From Epichloe hybrida (lineage: Eukaryota > Ascomycota > Sordariomycetes > Hypocreales > Clavicipitaceae), in assembly GCA_019022495.1 (NCBI GenBank), contig JAFEKR010000037.1:1-64000 (forward strand): a stretch of 64,000 nucleotides of DNA. Reading direction: 5' to 3'. How positions within the stretch are numbered: position 1 is the stretch's first letter; every line of letters starts with the position of its first letter. This document shows, one piece after another, positions 54,241 through 64,000 of this stretch. Made by a program: the position numbers and the translations under genes. The notes below the pieces were generated by a model, which did no database searches, was not told where the DNA came from, and saw nothing but the letters and a program-made list of their open reading frames with translations.

Positions 54241-57200
54241 GATGAAAGAGGGGATGTATGGTGATGTGTCGAGAGTGGTGGCGATGCGGCAATGTCGACA
54301 GCAAAGGAAACCACGGCCGATGCAAGTGGAGTTATGATGGAGGGACAAGAGGTTGAAGATCCGATGAACGCACGCTCCAAAAAAGTAGGAGAAGCGTGGA
54401 CGGTATATTATATCGGGAAAAATGTGGCCGCAGTTCCAATGATATAAATTGAGGAATGGGCAAATGAATAAAAAGGAAGCAAGGGAGACCAAAGATTGGT
54501 TCTCGATGTCAGACAACGGAGGGCGAGAAGCTCATGCGCATGTGGCCTTCTAGTTCAGACAAGTGACCACCCAAGGGCCCGTGGACGTTCGTCAGTTGGT
54601 GACGTTGAGAACACGGGGCTGAGCGGTACACTCGTAGGGGTGCCACAGGAGGGGGTGCCACAGAAGGGGGGAGGGGGAAGAGGAGGGGAAGGGGGCGCGC
54701 AGGAAGAGGGATGTGGGGTGGGGCGTGTGATCAGGGTCGACTCAGGTTGGTGTCAATTTGCGTGCCAGTTGCGTGTCAAGGCGACGGGTTGCAGGATGAA
54801 TGCCCAGAGGTGATGACGGCAGGGTTTTCTGGGTTTTCGAACCGCAGTATTGCTGGGAGCTGCGCGGCGCAAATTCTTCGATCAGGGAGAGCCGAAAACG
54901 AGATCCTACAACGCCAAGAAGAGAGAGTCAGTCAAGCGTTCCGTCAGAATTGCAACCAGCAGGGCAAATGCTCTTGCTCAGCCAAGGGCTGCGGAATCGG
55001 CGGCAGCGCTCGGCGGAAGCGCTGGGCGATGCGGGCAGTAACGGCGGGATCGGGGGGGGGCGCAGGTACCAACCTTGCCGGAGATGGTGCGCCTCAGATC
55101 GCTAGCGGCCAGGTCGACAAGGGGAATGTGATCCCAGCAGGCGCGAGGGGCAGAATCCTCCGAGTCAGGATTACTCTGCAAAGTCGAAACGGACGACGCG
55201 TCTTCCTCTTTCCTGCTTGTTCGTGATTGCGGAAGCGGCGGGCTGGATGTGAATGACGAGTGCGTTCAGTGATGTGCCAAATACGAGTGGCCGGGAATGC
55301 CGTATGCTCCGTAGTCCGTAAATCCGTGCAACCTGACACCAATCTTTCTATTGTGTTTGCGGGTGAAGCGGGTCGGGGTTTCGGCGGTGTGGCTGGAGCG
55401 TGCCAAAGGTCAAGATCCACACGTGGCTCTGCCGTCGTCTTCGAGGGAGGTAACTGAATCAGTCGTGTGCGTTGTGATGCGGGTGTCAAGCGTCAAATGT
55501 ACGTCGGACGCTCGAGGAAACGAAGTGACTGACACGACACTTTGTGTCAAAAAAATTTGTCGTAGTGAATGTGCGGAGTGTTGCGTTGCAAGATTAGGTA
55601 ATAGCTCGAGGATGATGCCCGATACGGGAGTTGTTTGCTGCAACGGTGAAGACGAAGACGCCAAAATCCCGTGGACTAGGTTGCAACGAACGGGATGACG
55701 AGATGTAAACTTCCGACCAGCAGAAGAACGTTTTCGGAAGGTTTTTCCGGTAAAGTAATGGGAACCTCCCCTTTGTCGCTGGCGGCTCGCTCCTTTGTTC
55801 AATGCTGACGAACCGGTCAACTCAAGGTCAGTGCTTTCCTATCGGTGAAAGCTATCTTTGCTATTGTTCCGATTGAACTGGCACTCGTGTATTCTGTTTC
55901 CGTTTGCAATGCACGATAGGTAGTGCAGAAAATCGAGTTGGTCAAGGGAAAGAAGTGTAGCCTGTGAGCGGTGATTTTGTTTTCCTTTCTAGGTGTGTGT
56001 ATCCAGATTGAAAAGTTGGATGTCTGTCTTGTGCCGTGATGGCGTTGTGGTCGCAGCAGCCAGTGCTGGGCGAAGATGGCAATTACTTTGAAAGATAGGA
56101 GGGGGGAAGGGGGGGGGGGAGAGAGAAAGAAGAAAAGACTGTGTCGTCGATAAGGCAAACGACTTGGCTTTTCTAGAAAATTCAGGCCGTCACACACACA
56201 AAGCCGTGATGTTCAGTTGGTGAAAGAGCGGACTATTTTCCAAGTGCTGTTCTTGTAGCACGAGAGGCGAAACAGATGTGCTCGTGCAGTGTTTCGTCTG
56301 GAACGGTGATGATGAATCACACAAGTTTTATCCTGTCTGCGAAATTCAAAATGAACAGACGGTCGAACGGAACACCAAGTTTATATAGAGGCGTTGCAAA
56401 GGCTCGGGGTGAATCGATTTTCTGCACCGCGCTTCAATGGTTGAGTTAGACAAACGCAAGGGGGGTTGGTTCCTGGACCGGATGAGCCGTCGACTTGTCG
56501 AATTGCTGCTGCAGTCCGCAAGTCGTGGGCCGTGGGCCGTGGGCGGGCGGTTGGGGTGGGTGCGACACGAGTTGCGTTGACGTGCGTGACTGGGGTTGGG
56601 GCGAGGGCACTGGAGCCACCTTTGAAGCTTGTGGCTTGTTCACTTTTTTCTTCCGCCAACTGGAATGCCGCGGCAAAATTGATGATTCAGCGTATGATTA
56701 TGATTCCGTGCGACGATCCGTTTCCTATGTATGCGGTCTTTCGTCGCCGGCGTTGTGATGAGCAAGACGATGGGAGTAAAAAGAAAGGTACCAAGCGATC
56801 CGTGTCGGTGTCTGTCGGGGTTCTGCGCCGGTATCAAACCAAAATGCAGCCACAAACTTGGGAAATGTCTTCTCGTTGGTCGTGTTCAACTGTGGTGCAA
56901 TACCTCACAGAGGTATAGACTTTGATGACGATCCCTTCTTCCTGAGAAACAAGAAAGAAAAAAAAATATGTGGATATACCCAAGCACGGCGAGGATTTGT
57001 TGACCACTCAGAATCGTCGGAAGGAGCCAGCCAGCCAAGGGGCGAACACTAAGCCGGCAGGTGCGATGAGTCGAGCAAAAGGGAAATGGCTAACAATGGA
57101 ACCGAGGGGGAAAAAAAAAGGTGGAAAAGGAATATGAGAACTGGGGATCCTCCCTTCAATACTACCCCGCAAGAATTCCTCGGGATGAAAAGAAAAAGGA

Positions 57201-58002
57201 AAAAAGGGGATGGTTCTGAATGAACAAAATTGTCTACGTGTATACAAGGCCACAATGTTTCAACAAAGAGGGGAGGGGTAGCTAATAAGTAAAGGGCAAT
57301 TCAGGAATTCTGGAGGTATGCAATGTTTCCCAACAAGAGCTGTTCAAGGATAGGCAAGGACCCTTGACGCCAACCAAAAAAATACGAATCTGAAGAGACG
57401 GTTGCGAATCATTTGCCGTTGGGTCGTAGGAGCGCGTACGTGCTGGCTGCTGGCGCAAAGTAAAGACCGTCTGTCAGCAGACAAGGCCCAATTTTGGAGA
57501 CGGCTGGTCTGCATGTTGGAACCGACTGGCTGTGTGTGAATGTGTGAATGGATGCTTCTCAGGCGAAACACGCCGCCTCGGGACTTGATTGGCTTGAACA
57601 CCCCTAGAGCTTGAAACAAAAGCGGGCCATCGTCCTTGAAACCTCCGTACAAGTTGCCGTGTATGAGATGCCAATGCGAGCTGGCCAATTGACTTGCTCC
57701 GTACAGCTCGTTTTACAGAGCGGACAGGTAATAGGATTCGCCTTTGTCGGGCCTCGGGCCTCATCTTGGGCGCGGCTTTGCTTTTTTATTGCAGATTGCA
57801 GCCAGAGCCAGCCAGAGAGAGGACAAGAGACGGCCAAGAGAAAAGCCCTGAATTGTTTCGTTGTTTGGACCTGTGAATACTGGGGCCAATTCACCTGCAC
57901 AACTCCTCGTATACATACGGCCGCCAAACTGACGCAGGGGAAATGGCAGTGGTCGCATCTTACTTGTGTATTTTCACATGAGGGGACCCCGTTGGCGGGT
58001 TC

Positions 58003-58037
58003 CTCTTTTCCTTTCCTTTCCTTTCCTTTTTCCTTTC
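58003..58037. repeat. Pyrimidine tandem, unit CCTTT
   Basis: Over five copies of CCTTT with a T-run extension. Confidence 0.85.
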
Positions 58038-59281
58038 GTCTTTTTTTTTCCCTTTCCCTCGTACCTGAACGGTGAGGGGGATTTTCCTCGGCACAAGACA
58101 CTGGTGTAAAGCCGGGTTCTCCCACATTATCGGATGGACCAGTGCTCCCCCCCCCTCCCCCCAAGTCATTCGTAGCGGAGGCAATATTACTCGACCGTGA
58201 GTGAGACTTGAGCTCGCTCACTCGCCGAAAGATGCTGACTCGGCAAAGGGCCGCATCTCGTCAGCAGAAGCCTAAGTAAGGCTTGACTCCTTAGGGGGGG
58301 CGTGCATCCGCAAGAACGAGTCGGACGGCACCTGGTTCACTGAAGAGCGCAACTAACAAGATTAATCTCAGGTAAGATGGAGAGGGGTCGTTTGAAATGC
58401 CATGATTTTTTTTCTTCTTCAGTTGCCAGCATCTATCTGGAATTCGCCTGCATCACCACTTGCATGGTATCCTCACGGCATCGACGAATTACTTGAATGT
58501 CCATAAAGTGGTTTCACTTCATGTCCCCCCCCCTTCCCCCGCTCACTCATCTCCATCTCCAATCATTCTGTGCCTGTCTCGTAATAATACACCACCAAAC
58601 GAGAAAAGGGCCGGCCCATCTTGGCCTGACGGGCGCAACTTCTATTGCCCCTTGGCCCTTGGCTGGGCAGCGCTCGCCCCGCCCCGATTGCCCATCTGGG
58701 TGTTCATGTCCATCTGACTGATGTCTGGTATGCGGATGGGTGGCGGCATTTGGACATGGACGGATCATGGGGTTGACGCGGGGCAACCTTGAGAAATGGC
58801 AGGCAATAGCGGTGTTTTCTCGTCTTGTCTCGTCCGGTCATCTTGAGAGTCTTGTCTGTGGGGAGGACGTGTGGGAGGACGAGGGGGCCAAGTTGTTCCC
58901 CGTGAAGCCTTTCCATTTGATTGGCATTGGGCATTGACCGAGACCATCATGGCCGTTATCTCGCCACGGGGAATTCCCGCCCATCTGATTGCCGGGGGGC
59001 CGTGTCTAGATTTTCGTGCTGTACTACATGTACATTCAATAGTCAGAGATGGGTGGGTGAGATGAAGAAATGCGATGCGGAACATTTGCAAAGTTCCAGA
59101 GCCATGCTTTCCGTGATCCATCCGTAGGTCAAACCCCCAGCGGGTCACACGCATGTTGACGTGACGGGATTGCTGATGAGGAAGGACAAAACAAGGGCGG
59201 GACAAGTTTTGTGGGCGAGGGGCACCGCACCGTCTCTGTTCCCGGCCTGCAACTGCCCTGCGACTTGCGCTGCGACTGCCC

Positions 59282-59282
59282 T

Positions 59283-59313
<31 letters not shown>
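59282..59313. repeat. Tandem repeat, unit GCGACG
   Basis: Five copies of a GC-rich hexamer. Confidence 0.85.
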
Positions 59314-61478
59314 GGTGTTCGAGAGACATCAATTTATTAGCAACAAGAGCGAAATGAAGCCAACGTCTTCGCCCTCGGTCCATCCCATCTCCCGCGCATC
59401 ATGGGAACACAAACAAGAAATCTTCAAATGAAATGAATCCTTTCCCCATGCGCCACGCGGATTACACGATCCGTAATACGTCCTTCGGCCGCAACAACTT
59501 CTGCTATTACGAGGCTCCACGTGCCCGCCGAGAAGTCGTAGTCGTGTGCAAGAAAGGCCGCCGCCCGGCGTCTTCCGTCATACCCTTCTGCGGCGGCGCC
59601 GATGGCCGGGACATGCTCAGCTTCACATTGGCTTGCAATTCTCTCACCTGAATATGTACATGAAAAATTCGTCACTACTGAACAAGAGCACGAACCCGGC
59701 CCTGAGCAGGAGGAAAACCCCTCCCTTCCTTTTTTTTTTTTCCACGCCCCCCCTCCCCCCCACTGTAGATCAATCGCCTTTTACCCATTCGCCCCGGATT
59801 CTGGCAGATTCAAGTCCACCTCGCTGCAAGCTCTGATTGGGCCCCTGTCGATGTGTCGCAAGGCTAGCATCGCGCACGCCCTTCCTCTTCTCCCTCGACC
59901 CCCGGACGCGGAGCCACGCTTTCGGAGTGTGGCTGATGCGGTCTGGTTGCTACTTGAATCTTGACACAACACATCGCCGCCGCAAGTCAACGCCGAGTCA
60001 TGGAAAAGCAGGTGATGCATGTTTTCCCCATTGTCCTGACACAGCACGCGCCCCTGACGCCAGGCCCGTTCCGTCGCGTTGCAACCTCCCAAGATGAGCG
60101 GATGGGAAAGTCAAGCCTGGTGCAATTTTTTTTTTTTTTTTTTTTTTGATTTCATCGAACAGGTGCATGCGGTGCGGGGAGGAGGTGAAGTCGGCAAAGT
60201 CAAGTCCTGGTCCATTCTGCGGGCGCCCATGTATATGTATATGTACGTACGTACGGCTGCGCACAAGCGCCGGTTTCATCAGGCGCCTTCTTGCCTTGCC
60301 GTGCTTGCATCGACCCGCCGTCCTATCAAGATGCCTGTCCTGGGCCCCGACGGCCGGGGGTTTGGTCATCATCACAGACATGAAAGACATGCAGATCCAT
60401 TGCGGCTAACGTAACGTATGAATCGAATCGATGCTAGACCGAGGAGCGTGACATGGAGCACGGAATGTAAAATAGAAGACGGAAAACGGAAAACGGAAAG
60501 GAGACGGTAGGCGCCTCGCCAGCCCGACAGTGAAGCAAGCCTTAGAAGCAGCCTGCTGGCCTCTACTGAAATATCACGGCTCAGACAGCCTTGCCGCGAG
60601 AGACGATGGCGCATTTGAAGCAACATCGTAGAGGCGGTGGTGTGCGAGCAAGTGTTCTTCTTTGATGTTGTTTTGAACGTCCAAATCTATTTATTAGCCC
60701 CTCTTCTGTCCGTCATCTCCAGAACCAAAAAAAAAAAAAAAAACCAAGCGTAGACCTCGCGTTGTCTACCCCGTGCATGCATTTAGAACAGCGACAACAA
60801 GAAGAAGAACAAGACGAAAAAAGCATCACTAAGCAAGTCAGTTCGTGCAGCCTCGCGAGGAAAGCCTGCCTCATTTCGGTGAAACGTGCTCGTCTTGTGA
60901 ACTTGACATGCTGAGAATCCGGCACCAACACGGTGATACATCTTGTCATTGAAGGTTTGGGCGTGACTTCCACCGTTGCGTCGTCATTGTTGATTGTTGT
61001 TTTTGTATCCTTTGCTGTGTGGTTGGTGTGGTTTTTAGTTCAAGTTGGCTGACAAGAAGAGTTGATGACCCGGGCAAATATCATGGTACAAAGCCTTCCA
61101 GTCGTGCGTTGGACTTTGTGGTGCTTTTCGCCATGTCAGGCAGACTGACCCAGTCTCGAAATTCATACAATAGCAACACGACTGGTTGAGGCGGGAGTGC
61201 CTTGCCGTTATGTGGTCCACATTCTCTTGAGATCTTCTGCCCCCTTCACTCGTATCCTGAAAGCCTCGTTCGTAGCAATGCGGTTAGCATCGCCTCTCTC
61301 CCGTCCACCCTTTACTTCCACAGATACCAGACAGCAATCACTTCCCTGGATACCGGATGACCATGTGGTTCAGTCAGTCGTCTGCTCCACCTATCGTGAC
61401 AAAAAACCACCCCCCCAAAACAAACAAACAAACAAACAAACATCAATCGCTAGTGGCACATAGGTCTACTACCCGTCT

Positions 61479-62688
61479 CTAATTGTAGTAGCCATTCATG
61501 CGGCCAACCTCTTCTTGTTGATCGGCGAGGTAATCCTCAAAGTAAGGGTGATTGCAGGATTGCTTGGCAGAAATGCGGCCAGCAGGATCGTACACCAACA
61601 TCATCTCGAGAAGCTCTAGACCCTTGCTATCAAGATTCTGACAGAGTGATAATCTGTAGTCGCGCTTCCACTTGGGAAATGATGACTTGAAATCTGGGTA
61701 TGAGGTGACGCCTGGCCAGACTTCCTCATCTGGAGTACCGAGCGCCCTATTCAAAAGAAAAGAGAGAACAAGAAGATCAGTCATGATATCCCTTCTCACA
61801 TTTCGCACTAATACGTACCGGAAGATCTTGAAGATCTCATCAATCTCCGAATCACCGGGGAAAAGAGGTTTCCGCGTGCACATCTCGGCAAAGATGCATC
61901 CGACCGACCACATGTCAACACCCGTCGAGTATTGTCTACCGCCCAGAAGAATTTCGGGAGCACGATACCACAGCGTGACAACCTCGTGCGTATACGTCCT
62001 CAGAGGAACGCCAAAGGCGCGGGCGAGACCGAAGTCGGCCAACTTCAGATTACCCTCCTTGTCGATGAGCAAGTTCTGTGGCTTCAAATCGCGATGCAAC
62101 ACCCTCCGCGAGTGGCAGTACTTGATCCCGTCACACAGCTGCATCATGAACTTGCGGATGACAGCATCGCTGAGGCCGAGTGTCATGACAGTTGACGAGG
62201 CCCCTTCAGGAAGCGCCTTTCCTCGTCCACCGTCGCTGATGGGCAGCGCCTCCATGTATTTCTTCAGATCTAGGTCGAGGAATTCAAAGACAAGATAGAG
62301 CTTGTGGCCGTCGGAGTGAACAATGTTGAGTAAGCGGACAATGTTGTCGTCCTTCATCTCTTTGAGGAGGGAAATCTCGCGGATGGCGGTGCTGGGGACG
62401 CCTTCGTCTTCGGCTTCGAGGCGAATCTTCTTTAGGGCGACGATGCGGCCGCCGTTGGCGAGGTCACGGGCCTTGTAGACGACACCGTACGTACCTGTTC
62501 TGATGTTAGATGGGTGTGTTGCAAGCACAGCTTTCCTGGAAGACAGTTCTCCTGGATTGGAGGTGTCCAGCACAAAGCTTGCGTTGCATTGTAGGTGCGA
62601 CGAAGTCGAGAACAACTTTGTCGCCAAGGCCAAGAAAGGATGACCACTCACCCTCGCCAACCTTTTCCAGCTTCTGATAGTTCTCCAT
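61479..62688 (-). CDS. cdk1: Cyclin-dependent kinase 1 (Cdc2/Cdc28/NimX)
   Basis: Three exons (62652-62688, 61819-62494, 61479-61746) encode 326 residues. The Gly-rich loop has the inhibitory Thr14 and Tyr15 (EGTYGVVYK, across intron 1). The PSTAIRE helix is exact ([16 protein letters not shown]). [10 protein letters not shown] is the catalytic loop, [11 protein letters not shown] the DFG segment, and the activation-loop threonine is in [17 protein letters not shown]. An ascomycete-type insert of Gly/Ser-rich residues after [10 protein letters not shown] explains the length over human CDK1 (297). It drives the G1/S and G2/M transitions with B-type and G1 cyclins. Intron 2 falls between F-K-I-F-R and A-L-G-T-P. 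A 21-A run precedes the start codon. Confidence 0.97.
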
Positions 62689-63603
62689 GGCCAAGAGGTC
62701 TTTTTTTTTTTTTTTTTTTTTGCGAAAGCCCTCTCTGGCAACCAATTCCTAGACCAGGGACCAGGTTCCTACCGGTCGGTTCTGTCCGCCGCAAAAGGGA
62801 CAAAAGGGAGGTGGGCACAAAAAAACACCGTCAGACGGGTGCGACCTGTCGAAAAACCAAAAGTCGGCTTGACGAAGCTGGACAGGACAAAGAAGTGGGA
62901 GTTTGTCCTCCCTTGACCTGTGGCAGCGGGGCTGGGTGGTGAGCAGAAGAAAATGACAAAGATGCGTTCCGTCACCGTGGCGAGCAAGCGAGGGGTCAAC
63001 GGGGTCAACGGGGTCAACGGGGTCAACAAGAGGTCAACAGAGGTCAACACGGCACGCTGCACGCTGCGCGCTTCACTCTGCACGGCTGCACTCACTGTTC
63101 GCGATGGGGCGGCGCCGGCGCGGGGCGGGAGACGCGCCTGGCCTGACGTGGTGGGACCAGCAGGTCAACCAACGGGTCAAGCAAGCACCGAGTACGGATC
63201 CGTAGAAAAGGCGAGAGGCAAGCGAGGCAAGGCCAGGAATTGCACGACAAAAACCAGATTCCCAAAAAAAAGGAGTGTCAGAGTCTCCCGGCAGTTCGGG
63301 TACGAGGGCAGGACTTGCATATGTTGTGTACGGAGCACAGGAGTACCGTACCGCCTGGTAGGTACATCAACAATACGTCAACAATTGTTGTCTTTTCATG
63401 GACAAGGCGAGCTGTCGGAGTCGCGCGTTTGTTGGCGGGGCGTATCGACAAAGCCACCAATGACCATACAACGTTACTGCCTGTGTCTGCACGGCATTTA
63501 AAAACCCGTCCGTCCCTGCATCCTGCGTCTCCACCAGCCAGCCAGCCCATCACCGTCACCATCACCGTCACCATCATCCATCATCATCCATCAAATCTCA
63601 TCT
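62689..63603. promoter_or_regulatory. CDK1 upstream region
   Basis: About 900 bp between CDK1 and the partial gene at the right edge, both on the minus strand. It holds an A21 run just upstream of the CDK1 ATG (62701-62721) and a GGGGTCAAC tandem (62992-63048). No gene is seen. Confidence 0.5.
62992..63048. repeat. Tandem repeat, unit GGGGTCAAC, upstream of CDK1
   Basis: Four 9-bp copies, then two looser AGAGGTCAAC copies. Two more GGTCAA sites follow at about 63160-63180. The array is 304-360 bp upstream of the CDK1 start codon. Confidence 0.88.
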
Positions 63604-64000
63604 TCATCTTGTTTCTCCAGTCGCCTTCCCCGCAGCAGCCCCATCCGCGCGCCTCAAGTCCAAAATCTTGCTCAACCTCAACTGTCCCTTTGCACCCCAA
63701 CCCGACGGCCCGGCTTCCACATCCGGCCTCACAGCAACGTACCAACCCCAAGCTCTTCTGTCGAGCTCATCCCTTTGTAGCACCCCCGCCCAGCTCGCGA
63801 ACAGCAGCCTCAACGCACCTAGTAATCTCCCCAAGTTGACCTGCTTCTCATCCTTCAGCCCAACGAGCGTCTTCTTGCCTTCACTGCCACCGCCTTCGGA
63901 TGGCGCCGTGGCAAAGCTCCGAAGAAGGTAGTTCCGCGCCCCTTCCGGGCGGTGAATCGGCATCCCCACCGTGGCCAGGGACGACGGCGTCTTGTTTTCG
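63604..64000 (-). CDS. C-terminal part of an unrecognised protein, cut by the window edge
   Basis: An open frame runs from the right edge to a stop at 63604, about 131 codons. It contains ordered, non-repetitive sequence: VGMPIHRPEGARNYLL, VNLGRLLGALRLLFASW, RAWGWYVAVRP and WGAKGQLRLSKILDLRR. The composition argues for a real protein rather than a shadow, but I do not recognise the family. The upstream part lies outside the window, so a start cannot be given. A plus-strand frame in the same region is lower complexity. Confidence 0.45.
   Translation of the reverse strand, partial: ENKTPSSLATVGMPIHRPEGARNYLLRSFATAPSEGGGSEGKKTLVGLKDEKQVNLGRLLGALRLLFASWAGVLQRDELDRRAWGWYVAVRPDVEAGPSGWGAKGQLRLSKILDLRRADGAAAGKATGETR

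Larger units (their letters stand above)
54241..61478. other. Gene-free 7.2-kb stretch between cyclin and CDK1
   Basis: No gene with conserved content on either strand. It contains a G-rich region (54640-54720), long T- and A-runs (60126-60147, 60727-60742), a CCTTT tandem (58003-58037), a GCGACG tandem (59282-59313) and CT/GA-rich tracts near 56100. It is upstream of the cyclin start and downstream of CDK1, so a long cyclin leader with upstream open frames is likely. Confidence 0.5.

Overview
The window is nuclear DNA of a filamentous ascomycete, most likely a Sordariomycete and probably Hypocreales. Supporting signs are short GT-AG introns of about 50-110 nt with CTAAC/CTGAC branch points, a VIVID/ENVOY-type short LOV photoreceptor, a Zn-cluster-family regulator domain, the MET10 type of sulfite reductase flavoprotein, and long gene-free stretches full of microsatellites and homopolymers. 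I cannot name the species.

Left part (0-20 kb) is gene-dense and housekeeping: ribosomal protein L38, a non-coding C/D snoRNA host gene, formamidopyrimidine-DNA glycosylase, a VVD/ENV1 LOV protein, the SUMO ligase NSE2, a secreted S10 serine carboxypeptidase, COQ3, RIB3, a large ataxin-10/Ctr86-like protein with a His-rich insert, and methylthioadenosine phosphorylase. The snoRNA host gene (about 2.1-3.5 kb, minus strand) is the most unusual find. It shows six successive introns, each carrying one C/D-box snoRNA 39-51 nt after its 5' splice site, joined by tiny non-coding exons. One snoRNA is recognisably the U27/snR74 family.

Middle part (20-41 kb) is sparse. It holds a short, apparently truncated or chimeric Egt1/EasF-type methyltransferase tail-to-tail with a fungal regulator that shows no visible zinc cluster, then a small C2H2 zinc-finger gene. 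The rest is intergenic DNA with tandem repeats, AT-rich patches and many copies of a short TACGGAGTA motif.

Right part (41-64 kb) carries a covalent-FAD amine/fructosyl-amino-acid oxidase, MET10, a Cu(I)-type P1B ATPase with three tandem CCAAT boxes, a Pho85-type (PCL) cyclin, and CDK1/cdc2. An unrecognised gene is cut by the right edge. Sulfur metabolism is represented twice (MET10 assimilation, MTAP salvage), as are cell-cycle regulators (PCL cyclin, CDK1). No biosynthetic operon-like cluster is evident.

All exon coordinates come from reading splice sites and phases by eye. Every multi-exon model given keeps frame, but transcript ends are not known.
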